DNA of 64,000 nt from assembly GCF_042100115.1 (NCBI RefSeq), contig NC_091277.1, forward strand, positions 434,001 to 498,000. Reading direction: 5' to 3'. Position 1 is the first letter of the stretch. The number at the start of each line of letters is the position of its first letter. The notes beneath the pieces were generated by a model. The model was given only the letters and a program-made list of their open reading frames with translations, was not told the DNA's origin and ran no database searches. The position numbers and the translations under genes are program-made. This DNA is from Alternaria dauci. Taxonomy: Eukaryota > Ascomycota > Dothideomycetes > Pleosporales > Pleosporaceae. Shown in pieces: positions 32,501 to 43,288 of the stretch.

Positions 32501-35023
32501 GCGATGCCGAGGGCCAGTTCTGGGACAACAAGGGCAAGGTTGTCGGCCGCGCCCAAACCATTCCTCAGGAGGAAGCCGAGGAGGAAGCTCCCTTCGCTGG
32601 TCTTGATGGTCTTGTTGTCGTCAAGGATGGCTTTGTCGAGGACGACAAGGGCAACCGTGTCGGCCAGGTCGTCGAAGGCGACGCTAAGAAGCTCATTGGC
32701 CGGTCCGTTGACGAAGACGGTGATATCCTTGACAAGAAGGGATCAGTCGTCGGTCACGCCGAGCGCTACGATGAGCCCGAGGAGGAGGCTCCCGAAGAGG
32801 AGCAGCCCGAGGACTTGTCCATCCTCGATGGCAAGACTGTCAACAAGCAAGGCAACGTCATCGGAGATGAGGGTGTACCGATTGCTCGCCTCGTCGAAGG
32901 TAACCCCAAGGAAGTTGCAGGCCGCAAGATCAACGATGAGGGTCTCATCTTCAACGACAAGGGCAAGCAGATTGGCCGTTGCGAGCTTATCCCCGAGAAC
33001 GAGCGCGAGAGCAAGCCTGAGGGCATCTTCGCTGGTCTTGAGGGTCTCCGCGTCGTCCAGGGCGGCATGGTTGCCGATGAGGATGGCAACACAGTTGGCC
33101 AGATTGTTGAGGGCAACCCCAAGCGTCTTGTTGGCATGGCTGTGGACGAGGATGGTGACATTCTTGACAAGTACGGCAACGTCAAGGGCCACGCTGAGCC
33201 TCTCGAGGACGAAGAGGAGGAGGAGCCCGCCGATCTTTCGATTCTCGACGGCCTCACTCTGAACAAGCAAGGTTACCTTACCAACAGCGAAGGCATTCCT
33301 GTCGGAAAGCTCGTCGAGGGCAATGTTGCCGAGCTCGCTGGACGCAAGTCTGACGGCGATGGTCTCATCCACGGTGACACCGGCAAGGTTGTCGGTCGCT
33401 GTGACATCATTCCTCCCAACGAGCGCCCCGAGCGCAAGGAGGGACCATTCGCCGGATTCGAAGGACTCCGCGTGGTCAAAGACGGATTCGTCGAGGACAA
33501 CGACGGCAACCGTGTTGGTCAGCTTACCGAAGGTGACGCCAAGCGCCTTGTTGGCCACACAGTCGATGAAGACGGTGACATTATCGACAAGTACGGTAAC
33601 GTCAAGGGTCACGCCGAGCCATGGTCCGAAGAGGAGGAGGAGGAAGTTGACCTCTCCGCTCTTGCTGGCTGCACTGTCAACAAGGCTGGCAACGTCGTCG
33701 ACTCCAGCGGCCAAGTTCTTGGTCGCGTTGCTGAGGGTGATCCAGCTACGCTCGCCGGCAAGAAGGTTGACGGTAAGGGTCAGATCTGGGACAACGAAGG
33801 CAACGTCATTGGACGTGCTGAGCTTGTCCACGGCCAGGGCTCTGGACCAGAGGGTCCATTCGCTGGCTTTGACGAGGCTACTGTCGTCAAGGACGGCACT
33901 GTCCAGACACCTGCCGGCGACATCATCGGCCGTGTCATCGAAGGTGATGTTAAGAAGCTCGTCGGCCACAAGGTCGATGAGGATGGCGATATCAACGACA
34001 AGAATGGTAACGTCATCGGAAAGGCTGAGCGCTGGGAGCCCGAGGAGAAGGAACGTCGCATCAATCCCATGGCTGGCATGCGTGTCAACAAGGAGGGCGA
34101 GGTTCGTGACGCGAACGGTGATGTTCTTGGTCGCCTCACTGCTGGTGACCTTGGTCACTGCGCTGGCCTCGAGATTGATGATAACGGCTATGTCATCGAC
34201 AACGATGGTAACAAGGTCGGTGAAGTTACTCTCCTGGAGAACATTCAGGAAGAAGAGGAGGTGCCAGAGGACGAGACCGACGAGGAGAGGCAACGTCGTG
34301 AAGACTCCGAGCTGGCCAAGAAGATGTCCGCCATTTGCGAGGACACCCTTCAGCGCGTCCAGCCTGTCATGAAGCAGATTACAGAGGTATGTTCCACTCC
34401 TATTGACGCATCTCGAATTTATACTAACGTCCACTCAGTACATCGAGCAAGCCGACCGCACACCTCGCGACGAGCTCGACGAAGAGGAGCTTGTCAACAA
34501 CGTCAAGCCTCTTATCGAGGAGGGCTCTCGCATTCTCAACGAGTGCAATGGCTCACTCCGCGGTCTCGACCCTGATGGTCGTATTGCTGCTCAAGCCAAG
34601 GGCCGCCAGCAAACCGGCGAAGCTTCACCCGAGGAGTACAAGCTGGCCGACAACCTCAAGGAACTCACTACTACCGTTGTCACTACCATCGACAATGCGA
34701 AGAAGAAGATCTCCGACATGCCTCACGCCAAGAAGAAGCTCAACCCTCTCTGGTCTTTGCTCACCGAGCCCCTCTTCCAGATCATCGCTGCTGTTGGCCT
34801 GCTATTGACGGGTGTACTCAACCTCGTTGGCAAGCTTCTCAACGGCCTCGGTCTCGGTGGTCTCGTCAACGGACTGCTGGGCGGCCTTGGTATCAACAAG
34901 CTGCTCGGCGGTCTTGGACTTGGCGGTCTGGGCGATATGCTCGGAGGAGGCGACGACAAGAAGAAGAAGAAGGGTGGTTCTGGCCCTATGAGCATGGTCG
35001 GCGGCCTGCTCGGTAAGAAATAG
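29569..35023 (+). CDS. Giant LEA-like protein with 15 DUF3659 repeats
   Basis: Exons 29569-34386 and 34439-35023 (52-nt intron, GTATGT, ACTAAC branch, TCAG) give 1800 residues. The N-terminus (1-85) is Ser/Tyr/Asn-rich and disordered. Residues about 110-370 are LEA-like, with an amphipathic repeat of the kind AEDAKSQAQDTAEDTKQKG. Residues about 373-1558 carry fifteen ~60-residue DUF3659 repeats (pattern LxGLxVNKxGxVxDxxGxxIGxLxEGD...GKVxxxxGxIxDxxGNVIGxxE), with acidic linkers. The end contains a helical domain (about 1575-1710) and a hydrophobic Gly/Leu-rich stretch (about 1715-1770), then GGDDKKKKKGG and a short tail, resembling DUF6987 of fungal LEA-domain proteins. The hydrophobic tail could anchor it to a membrane. 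A protective or scaffold role is inference. A later Met (29782) could also start the protein. Confidence 0.88.
30685..34241 (+). repeat. Array of fifteen DUF3659-coding repeats
   Basis: Fifteen degenerate units are read in frame. Units 5 and 6 are almost identical in protein (both GLKVNKKGQVLDEEGEPIGE-like), suggesting a recent duplication. From unit 7 to 14 the units alternate between a DLSILDG type and a PFAGFEG type, so the array there is a dimeric higher-order repeat. Confidence 0.85.
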
Positions 35024-37246
35024 ATGCCTTGACGGTATTTAGGTTGTTGTGGGGGGGGGGGGAGACGAAGTAATGTCTATTCACATCTTCGGTTCGAAAA
35101 TTGTTTTGCATATGATACCACAATCTCACCTGGTTGTGCTCTGTCATCACGGAAGCTGGCAGTTCTTTGCCTATTTCCTGTTTGGATGGACTTTGGTTAC
35201 ACAAGAGCTGGAAGATCGGGGGGTCCGAAGGTCGACCTTTTGTTACCGAAGAAAAGAAGAGCGGGATGCTGGAAAGGAGCTGTGAGCTTTCCTTGGTGGT
35301 GGACGTCACATCCAGGTATGGTTCGATGATGGCATGAGTTTTCTTGGTTTGCGTTTTCAAAAATCAGCGTTCTTGTTGTCGTGTTTTTCAACGCATCATC
35401 ATGCCGCGACTCTTTGAGGCCTCAAGAGCGTACGCGCGCATCTTTGGCTAGACCAGCCGGGTTTTCCTTTGTTGCACACAATTGAGTTTAGCTTAGCACT
35501 GGCGTTGTTTCAAGGGGACGTTCCTGTTGTATGAATAGTAGGAGTAGTTAGTCATCATTGTTCTTGCTTAACAATTTCGACCTTTCTGGCTGTGATGTTC
35601 TGACTGTGTTTGTTTTGACGTGTTTGGTGAACAGGCTAACCCTGTAGTAGTGATGCCTCCGAAAATCCAAGCGCAGGGCACCTTGCTCTCTTTTTAAGAG
35701 CCGGACTTGATCGCTGCGGCATTGCAGGTGTAGTTAGCTCCAACGAGTATTTAGTCAAGTTTTCCGAGATGAGTTCCCCAAGGCCAAGCCCTACTGGAAC
35801 AAGGAGTGAATCAAAACAGTACATGGGTCAAATGCCGAGTCTGTCAGTGTGTTGGACCCTTTGCCTCAGCTGCTTCCCCACAGCACTTAGCATCTGAACT
35901 TATTTGTACTCCTCGCTCTCCTTGTTTTCCTCCTTCCCTTAACAGTTCAATGTCTTCCAGGCTCAGGCATGATGATCAGAAAACAATCAGAAGATGACTT
36001 TCCTAGTGATGTCATAGTCGGGCAGACCATAGAATCACTAACGAAGTAGCGTCTTAGACCCTAAGCTACTTGCCCCCGAGCACCCGCCGAGCAAGCTTTT
36101 CTGCACTCCTGAGTACCTTTTTTCCACATTGCACCCGTCATCTGAAAGAGGTTGCGTAGTTGGGGGGGTAACTACCAGATGTCGATCGACGAGAAATGAC
36201 GGATGCTAAGATTTCGAGACGTGACAGGCAACCCAAGGCGACTAGAAGTATCGCTCTACATGGCGCGACGGCTAACCTGGCAGGGAGAAGGCGGCGCGGA
36301 TCGAGGAGATGTCGCGATACCGAAGAAGAAGCGTGCGCTACATGTGCGATTGCCATGCTGGGTGTTGGCATCTCGTGGCTAAAGCTTGGCGCCTGCCTCT
36401 CATGCGGATGTGGCGTGGTGGTTTCTTCGTAGTACCTGGACGGGAAGGTGGTTGGCGATATTGGTGTAGTTTGTCAGCGCGGGTACAGTACCTGCCAGGG
36501 ATGACTGGGCAGTTCCGATTTCCGACTCTGATGATGTGGTGAGCCTGCGCAAACCTTAACTTCAGCTCGTGGTATCATTGGCCGCCAAAATAAGACACCA
36601 ATATTAGGAGCGTCCACTCAGAAAACAGCGACAAACGCGAGGGCTGAACTGGCGGTTCACTGAAAGTCTCGTCATCATTGTTGACACCTGTACCCTCCAG
36701 AACAGGGCGCTCACCCGACATGTGACCAGACAGACAGGGACCTCGGTACCGTATTTCACGGCCATACTCACGGTCTATCGCAACTTCTGACACTCTGGTG
36801 CGCCACATGCTACAACATGCTGCGACAAATGTAATGAAGGACTCGTTCGTCCTGGAGTCTTGGGACTGCGGGGCGTGTGTAGTCAACCCGCCCTTTAAAG
36901 CCCTTGGTCGATGGCCGCGGAAAGCGGAACTCAAAAGTACACGCTCGCTCTAAAATTTACCGGTACACCAAGGCTCACGCACTAGCCTCTAGCCTCTAGC
37001 TGCGATCTGGTCGCAAGGCTAAGAATCAGCCGTAGTCACGTAAGAGGATCTCCATCGATAGCACCGTCTGGGCAGGAGCACCCAGCACAAAGCTGAAGTG
37101 TACTGCTAACATATACTCCCAAATGCACCAACTCAAGTGCGTTCGCTGGCTTCGACATGAAACCTGGTCACATAGCCCTCGACGCGGATACACAACTGCG
37201 CTGACTGCAAACCAAGGTCCCATCCTTGTACCGTACCTGTTTCAGC
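35024..37246. other. Largest gene-free spacer in the window
   Basis: These 2.2 kb follow the LEA-like gene. A run of twelve G residues lies at 35051-35062. Short frames on both strands, such as a 119-residue minus frame at 36575-36934, show no recognisable content. It separates the housekeeping-rich left part from the more accessory genes that follow. Confidence 0.55.
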
Positions 37247-38697
37247 ATGCCTTACGATCTTAGAGTTGCTATTCCAACTCTGGTCGGCAGCTTGCTGTCG
37301 GCTGTCGCAACCTCCTGCGTTCTCATCTCCTACGTTGTGTACGCTGATCAGCAACGGTCTTTCCGTCACGCACTTGTCCTGAACCTTGCTTTGGCTGGTA
37401 AGAGTCCTCGACGAATCACTGAGACATTCAACTGACACACCACAACAGAATTCATTAATTCGCTGAACAATTCAATATCTGGAATCTATGCGATTGCGAA
37501 CAGAGGTAATATCAAAGAGAGTGCGGCATGTAGTCTCAATGGTTGGGTAGGCCAGTGGTCAGTTCAGGCTGCAGACTTCTCGATCCTCGCCATCGCTCTC
37601 GTAACACTCCTTACGATCACCCGCAAGACCTACATGCCGCATGCTTCTCTTTTGAGCAAGAGTCTCATTTGCGCATCCGTATGGGTTGTCCCCACCATCA
37701 CATGTGAGCCCAAGGTAGCACAATCGTTAATGCAGGGCTGACTCCATCTGACAGCGAGTACAGCCGCAGGATTGAAGGAGCTGAAACCTGTCAGCGGCAA
37801 CTGGTGCTGGATATCCGGCAAACGTACGGATTTGCGCTACGCCTTGGGTCACGGGTGGAGATTCAGCATCATCTTCAGCACCATTGGGATCTACGTCTAC
37901 ATCTGGATATACATGCGGCGGCACTTTAAAAAGCTAGAACACCTCAGCGAAGGGAGGTCATACGGTGGGGGAAGCGCTAACAAAACTGGCAAACGTCGCA
38001 CCTTCCAAAAAGACAAAGCCGTTGAACTGAGGAGCGAATCGCAGACGGAGCTGCACGAGATCAACGTCGAGTACCGCTATGAAGTCAAGCATTCTGATGG
38101 CAGGAGTGGTACCAGTCTCGGAAAGGATCTTGACATTGAATCATCGGCGGGCGACGACAGACGGTCTAGTGAAATCACGCTTGCCTCGCCGTTGCCAGCA
38201 AAGAGTCCTCACCTCAAGGATTCATCATGTACGCGCATCTCTTTCGTACTTGGAAGCCGTTGCTGACAAGTACAGCCATTCCTCCAGACTTCTCCTCTCC
38301 AGACAGCAAACAAAACGTCAAGGCGGCCTTGCCCAGAACCAGTGCCAGAGTCGAAATCTCTGGAGCCTACGATTCCGAAACCACTCCTCGGCTCACTGAA
38401 GCCAGCCCCCGGGATCTGGAGCGCGAAATCAGGAAGATGTTGCTGCTAAATGCATACCCGGTGCTGTACATCCTCTTATGGTTGCCTGGTATTCTCAATC
38501 GCCTGGTGGAAGCTGCAGGCTATTCGAGTTTCCCATTAACTATTCTACAGAGCTCAACACAGTATATTGGTCTGGCCAATGCCATCACTTATGGATTCAA
38601 TGAGCGTATGAAGACGACGATCAGGCGGGATTTGGTGGAGTGGTATAGAAATAAACGGGGACAGGGATGGGGATGGGGGCGGGCGCAGTTATCATGA
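37247..38697 (+). CDS. Git3/cAMP-receptor-like seven-helix receptor
   Basis: Four exons, 37247-37397, 37449-37703, 37755-38228 and 38276-38697 (introns of 51, 51 and 47 nt), give 433 residues. Seven membrane segments can be read: TM1 in LVGSLLSAVATSCVLISYVV, TM2 around HALVLNLALAEF, TM3 around DFSILAIALVTLLTI, TM4 around SLICASVWVVPTIT, TM5 around FSIIFSTIGIYVYIWIYM, then a 170-residue polar third cytoplasmic loop, TM6 in LNAYPVLYILLWLPGILNRL and TM7 around TQYIGLANAITYGFNE. This layout, with a conserved Cys before TM3 and in loop 2 (NWCWI), fits the fungal Git3/Gpr1 and cAMP-receptor-like class, which signals nutrients through G-alpha to cAMP. The ligand is unknown. Exon 1 begins at the only Met before TM1. 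Confidence 0.82.
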
Positions 38698-38902
38698 CAA
38701 ATCGCGAATGACAATGAATATATGAATACATAATGTTAATAGCACATACGATCCTATTTTGGGTTGCCTGCAGTGAGCAGCCAGGGTGCGGCCTGGAGTA
38801 CTGGACCCTGGATTTCTCGTTTCGGCACTGACTACCTATCCTTGTAAGCTGTTTCGTCTTCCTCACAATCCTTCCACAACCCGAAACCCCGCTTTAACGA
38901 GG

Positions 38903-39625
38903 ATGGCGGATGAGGCGCGAACCACCAGCATGCCCCCAGTTGTTTCCTCACTGGATCAAGAAAACAAAATGTAGGTACTAATGCATTCTTAGTCTGTTAC
39001 TATAAGCTAACGTCAGCAGTACTTTGCGAAATACTACCGAGTCTCCATTTTTGCGCCTCCCCGCTGAGCTACGGAATCGGATCTATGAGTAAGCACTACC
39101 TGCTGCACAGCCTGGATGGCGAAAGATTGCTGATACATGGCTCGTCCTGCTAGATATGCGCTTGGCAGCCATGTTTACCCTATTCCTGGCGACGGTCGCA
39201 AAAACCCACGTCCACTCAGTCTAGTGCGCGTATGTCGTCAGATCCAGCATGAAGCCGCCTTGCTTCCATATTCACTCTGTGTGTTCTCGTCTAGAATGCC
39301 CTTTTATCTGGGAACATTCGTATCACAACTTTCGGCGTCGCAGCGCAATGCTATAAGAACTATACAACTCGGGGAGGTAGGATACGCTGAGACTTCGTAC
39401 AATACGTGGAAAGGCGAGGATGTAGAGAAAGACGCTCATTTGAGCACACTGGAGGGTCTGCAAACAGTCCTTATCGAGAAGGTATGTCCAGCAGTGTGGC
39501 TTACTCTAGAGCATCAAGATGAGGAAATTCGAAAGCTCGTGAAGGTTGTGAGGTCCTGGAAGGCGGGTATTACGGTCATGGTCAGGGACTACGGAGACGA
39601 TGTGGATCTATCTGTTGAGTGCTAA
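38903..39625 (+). CDS. 2EXR / F-box-like domain protein, copy A
   Basis: Exons 38903-38970, 39020-39088 and 39154-39625 (introns of 49 and 65 nt) give 202 residues. The domain mark is FLRLPAELRNRIYEYALGS, typical of the fungal 2EXR/DUF7730 group related to F-box proteins, followed by SLVRVCRQIQHEAALLPYSL. The rest is a compact alpha/beta region ending in SWKAGITVMVRDYGDDVDLS. The second intron splits the codon right after RNRIYE. Such proteins are present in large, fast-changing families in Pleosporales, and no biochemical role is established to my knowledge. A paralog lies 340 bases downstream on the same strand. Confidence 0.75.
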
Positions 39626-39965
39626 GTAGGGCAAAGATGTTCACTAGCAGTCTTGATAGAGAGAGAGAGAAAGTGGGGTGCAAGGCAGTATTGCCCAGTG
39701 CCACATATCAGGCGATAGAACTACATGAGCTTCAAATTCAACAGCTCTCGATGATTCCATATCGGGTCACTTGCATTAGCGTGCTAGCGCACGGTAGCGA
39801 AAATACCCTCTCACTTCTCTGACCGTTCTCGGATTCACCTAGACTTGGGTCCAAGCTCTCGCTCACTTGACGACTATGTCAATCGTACCACAACACCACT
39901 CACTCTAAACAACTGCAACTGCAACCGCAACCTCCACAACAATCACCAATAGAACGTTTGAAAAG
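39626..39965. other. Spacer between the two 2EXR paralogs
   Basis: These 340 bases hold the copy A 3' end and the copy B promoter. A GA-rich run lies near 39660, and a CAACTG/CAACCG-like short repeat near 39907-39940. No gene is seen. Confidence 0.5.
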
Positions 39966-40626
39966 ATGGATCAAGAGGCGGAGGCTAAGGCAGCGCGCGC
40001 TCGCATGTACGTAACTCAAGCGTAACGAGCAAGCGCGGTAAAGGCAAAGCTAACATTGGAATAGTACAGCAGCGAACCAGCGCAATTCTCTTCTTCTACG
40101 ACTACCAGCCGAGCTCCGGAACCGCATCTATGAGTACGCGCTGGGCGGCCATGAAATCTGGCTGGAAGCATTCCCCACACAGACCAACGAAGCGAAGCTG
40201 TGCATATATTCATCCGGAGGTGTACCACGTTTCGAATTGCTGGAAGTATGCTCTCAAGTCAACGCCGAAGCCGCGCGCCTCCCCTACAGCCTTAATACTT
40301 TCGTTTTCGACGAGCCCTACGTTCTTGATCTTTTCTTAGAAACCGTCCCTAAGTCAGTCACGCAAATGATTAGAACCCTGAGGCTCCTATGTTGGAACAT
40401 CTTCGATCATGCACACGGGGTTCCCGCATTTTCCCTTTCTCCGTTTGAAGGTCTTCAGGAACTCAAGGTACACGATAGAGAGGCGATGAGGTTACCAGGG
40501 GATCAGCCGGAGGAAGCGAAAGCTAGGCTTTCGACTATGTTGACACAGCTAAATGCTGGGAGGCCTAACCTCAAGATCATTATTCAGGAGATGTATACTG
40601 AACCGAGCAGAACCATGTATTACTGA
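39966..40626 (+). CDS. 2EXR / F-box-like domain protein, copy B
   Basis: Exons 39966-40006 and 40065-40626 (58-nt intron, donor GTACGT) give 200 residues. It has the same plan as copy A: a short charged first exon, splicing into an ITAANQRN segment, then LLLRLPAELRNRIYEYALGG and LLEVCSQVNAEAARLPYSL. Copy B lacks the intron that copy A has directly after RNRIYE. The C-terminal half differs strongly from copy A. The pair looks like an old tandem duplication with intron gain or loss. Function unknown. Confidence 0.72.
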
Positions 40627-41146
40627 TGGGGTTTGGTATCAGCGTCGGAAGCTGCATGGCAAGTGGAAACCTGTATAGTTCACTGTTTGACGATGATATA
40701 CGGACGGTCTTACTGGCTTTGACAAGGAATACCATCAACTAAATTCGGGATTACTGGCATCAGCCATGTACTATAGCCTCATCTACCTTTAAAACAAGAA
40801 ACTGCAAGGAACTTTCTGCTCTCTATCTTTTAGTGAGCCAACACCATTTTACTTGCATCTCACACACTGCACGACAACACATCATCGTGACCGACTCCTC
40901 CTCTCTTAGTTCCGTTAGTACTTGCCTTCCTCGAGCGTCTCTAACCACCTCCATCACTCTATCACGGCTTCCACGGTACCTCTCCCAGCCAACGATCACC
41001 CATCATCTGCATACTTTCCTGTTCTCTATGCACATCCAACAAGGTCCTGTATCCCTCCTATTATACAAAATCCTCATATGTTCATGGTTTAGGTCAAAGA
41101 AGTTTATGTCATGCTGAATTAACTTTTCCATTCGTTCTGGCATATC
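40627..41146. other. Intergenic region
   Basis: This is 520 bases between converging 3' ends. It is T- and C-rich near 40850-41040; nothing coding is convincing. Confidence 0.5.
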
Positions 41147-42638
41147 TCACTGCTTCTCAGGATACCCCATCTTCGCCTCATCTTCCGCAGTTCCAAATCC
41201 TCCCCAGCCCTCAAATTCATCAGCAAACTTGACCGCCGCGCTGAGCCAGTGGTCCGACTGGTTGTCTCCATTCCCCCATGTTTCCTCCGCTACCTTCATC
41301 GCCCGCAATGCTGCGGAAATCAGTCAAAATGTCCAGATTTTAGCGCAATGTCCACGACATACCTTTGACGTAATGCGCATCAGTCGAATGTGGACCGTTC
41401 AATGCCTTGTCCACAACATGCTTCCAGCCCTTCTTCTCACTGCCATCGTTGTTCATAGCTTTACCCATGTCAATCTCTGGCCTCATCTGGGCAATATACA
41501 CAGCTAATGCGAACAGCCACCATTGCCGCAAAAGACTAACATGGAACTTGGCTGGTATCAGGGGAAGGAGGATGCGAATGGCATGAGAGCTTGTGAGCAC
41601 ATGCACGAGGAAGAAGTCGTACTTCCTCTCCGCGGGTAGCGGCGTGCCTGTCAAAAGCCCCAACCCGACCTCCTGAGCAGCTTGGAACTGTTCGTTTGGT
41701 GCTGTAATTTCCCAGGCATTCCAGTATTCCAAAAAGGCTTCTTCGCGCTCCTCTAAGACCTTGGTGATGTCACCGCTGCGGTGGTCGTACAGGCCGTCGA
41801 AGCGCTTGTCCTTGCGCACCTTGTCCAGGATATCGATGAGTCCAGTGTGGTCTCCACTTGCGCTATGAGAGCTTGGCTTTGTATATTTCGGGTCGTCGAT
41901 GTATTTATGAAGGGGACTGTAGAAGCAGGAGCCCATCGCCAGAGCCTCGATCGCGACGGTTCTTGAGTTCAGTTCGTAAGCGTAGCCGAGATGGATGAGA
42001 GGATGTGCAACTGGATAACGTCAGCGATGCTCAAGCCTCGAAAGACGGCAAGCTTACGTCCTGAGATGAGGCCATTGATCAGCGGCTCCTTGCCCTTGAA
42101 CATGAATTCTTCGAGCACTTCTTCGACATTGTACTTTTTGCTCACGAGCTGATCTTCGAAGAAATCGATAAATGCGCGTTGGTATCTGGCTGCCGTTGGT
42201 AATTGACTCCCGTCTCATCATAGTCGCTACTCACTCGCGCTTGCCCAGAAACTCGCGCCAATCATCCTTTGTTATTTCACCCGGCGCGTCATGCCATGGC
42301 TCTAGTACTTCAGCCTCCTTCTCGTAGATCTCATTCAGATGTTCTGCCGTGCCTCCGAGAAGGTAAGCCGATCCCAAGATCTAGGGTATTGCTTAGCAGC
42401 TACAGCCTTTACAGGAGGAGCAGCATACGTGCGGTGTATGGTTGTGAAAACTAAGGTTGTGGTATATAATCGAGTAATTCGCGTGATTTGCTTTGAGTAG
42501 ATGCTTGAGGGTTCGCGGTCGCTTTTCCGCCGAGGTTTCGATATCGTGGATCTCCACAGAGGGTAGATCGACGGTGAGGTGTGTGCCTTCGCCTGCGCGA
42601 AGAAAGGACGGCAACGATATTCTTGGTAAGCTGAACAT
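41147..42638 (-). CDS. Questin oxidase-like protein (DUF4243)
   Basis: Five exons, 42429-42638, 42235-42380, 42058-42185, 41363-42010 and 41147-41310 (introns of 47-52 nt), give 431 residues. Family marks are HHxx-type segments: LLKANHANYSIIYHNLSFHN near the N-terminus, then LGSAYLLGGTAEHLNEIYE, FFEDQLVSKKYNVEEVLEEF, and HPLIHLGYAYELNSRTVAIE. The C-terminal half holds YDFFLVHVLTSSHAIRILLP. This fits the questin-oxidase family, whose founding member (GedK in Aspergillus) performs Baeyer-Villiger cleavage of the anthraquinone questin. Many family members in fungi lie outside clusters and have no known substrate. A condensation-type acyltransferase gene lies upstream on the same strand. Met 42638 was preferred over an in-frame Met at 42752. 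Confidence 0.8.
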
Positions 42639-43288
42639 TGTTTCTGTGTGATTGCAGGATTCAAGAGAGTTTGCGGGGAAGATGCGCAACGAGAGCTCGC
42701 GTCGCGCCTTGCTCGATCTGGTATGACGTGATGTCCTCGGTGCCGCTCGCAAGCTTAACCCAATCAGGATGAGCAGAACCTTGAAGCAACTCCACCCTGT
42801 TTCTATCCTCGCTGCTCTTTCTTCTGATCTACAACTATAGGTTTGCTAGACAGAGAGTACCAAGTCAGGCAGTTGTGTTTGAGTGTAGATTGTGGTAGTG
42901 TACTTCGATGAATATAGTTACTCAAATCCACATCTCCACTTCTGCTGTGCTGAACGATTTCGAGTGTATAGAGTTGCCTTTTTGGGTCTCCTGGTGGAAG
43001 TCTTGTATTGAAATTATCATTGAGTTGTTAATTAGTCCTGACTGCTGTCCACCAGTTTCGTGTTTGAGCAAAAGTCTCATGCAGATTGTGCCTTCATCTA
43101 GGCAACTTTTGCTACTTGGCTCATATATGTCGACTTATTTCCCAGCGCCACAAGATCGCTCAGAGGTATTCGGCATCTTCCAATCTTCCAATTAACCCAC
43201 GAAGGATGCAGCAAGCAAATTCATAGTAAGCTCTATCAAAATACCTAGAAAAACAATCTTGTCCATATTCACTTACCTCATCCTCCAC
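42639..43288. other. Spacer between questin-oxidase-like and acyltransferase genes
   Basis: These 650 bases should contain the questin-oxidase-like promoter and the acyltransferase 3' end. A 95-residue plus frame at 42908-43195 has no recognisable content. Confidence 0.5.

Noticed and set aside
30082..34434. Two long minus-strand frames (745 and 563 codons) opposite the LEA-like gene
   Set aside because: They mirror the codon bias of the repeat-coding strand, read as repetitive hydrophobic sequence, and lie opposite a clear, conserved gene.
35051..35062. Run of twelve G residues
   Set aside because: A simple homopolymer just after a gene; no structural or functional context, and its length may be a sequencing artefact.
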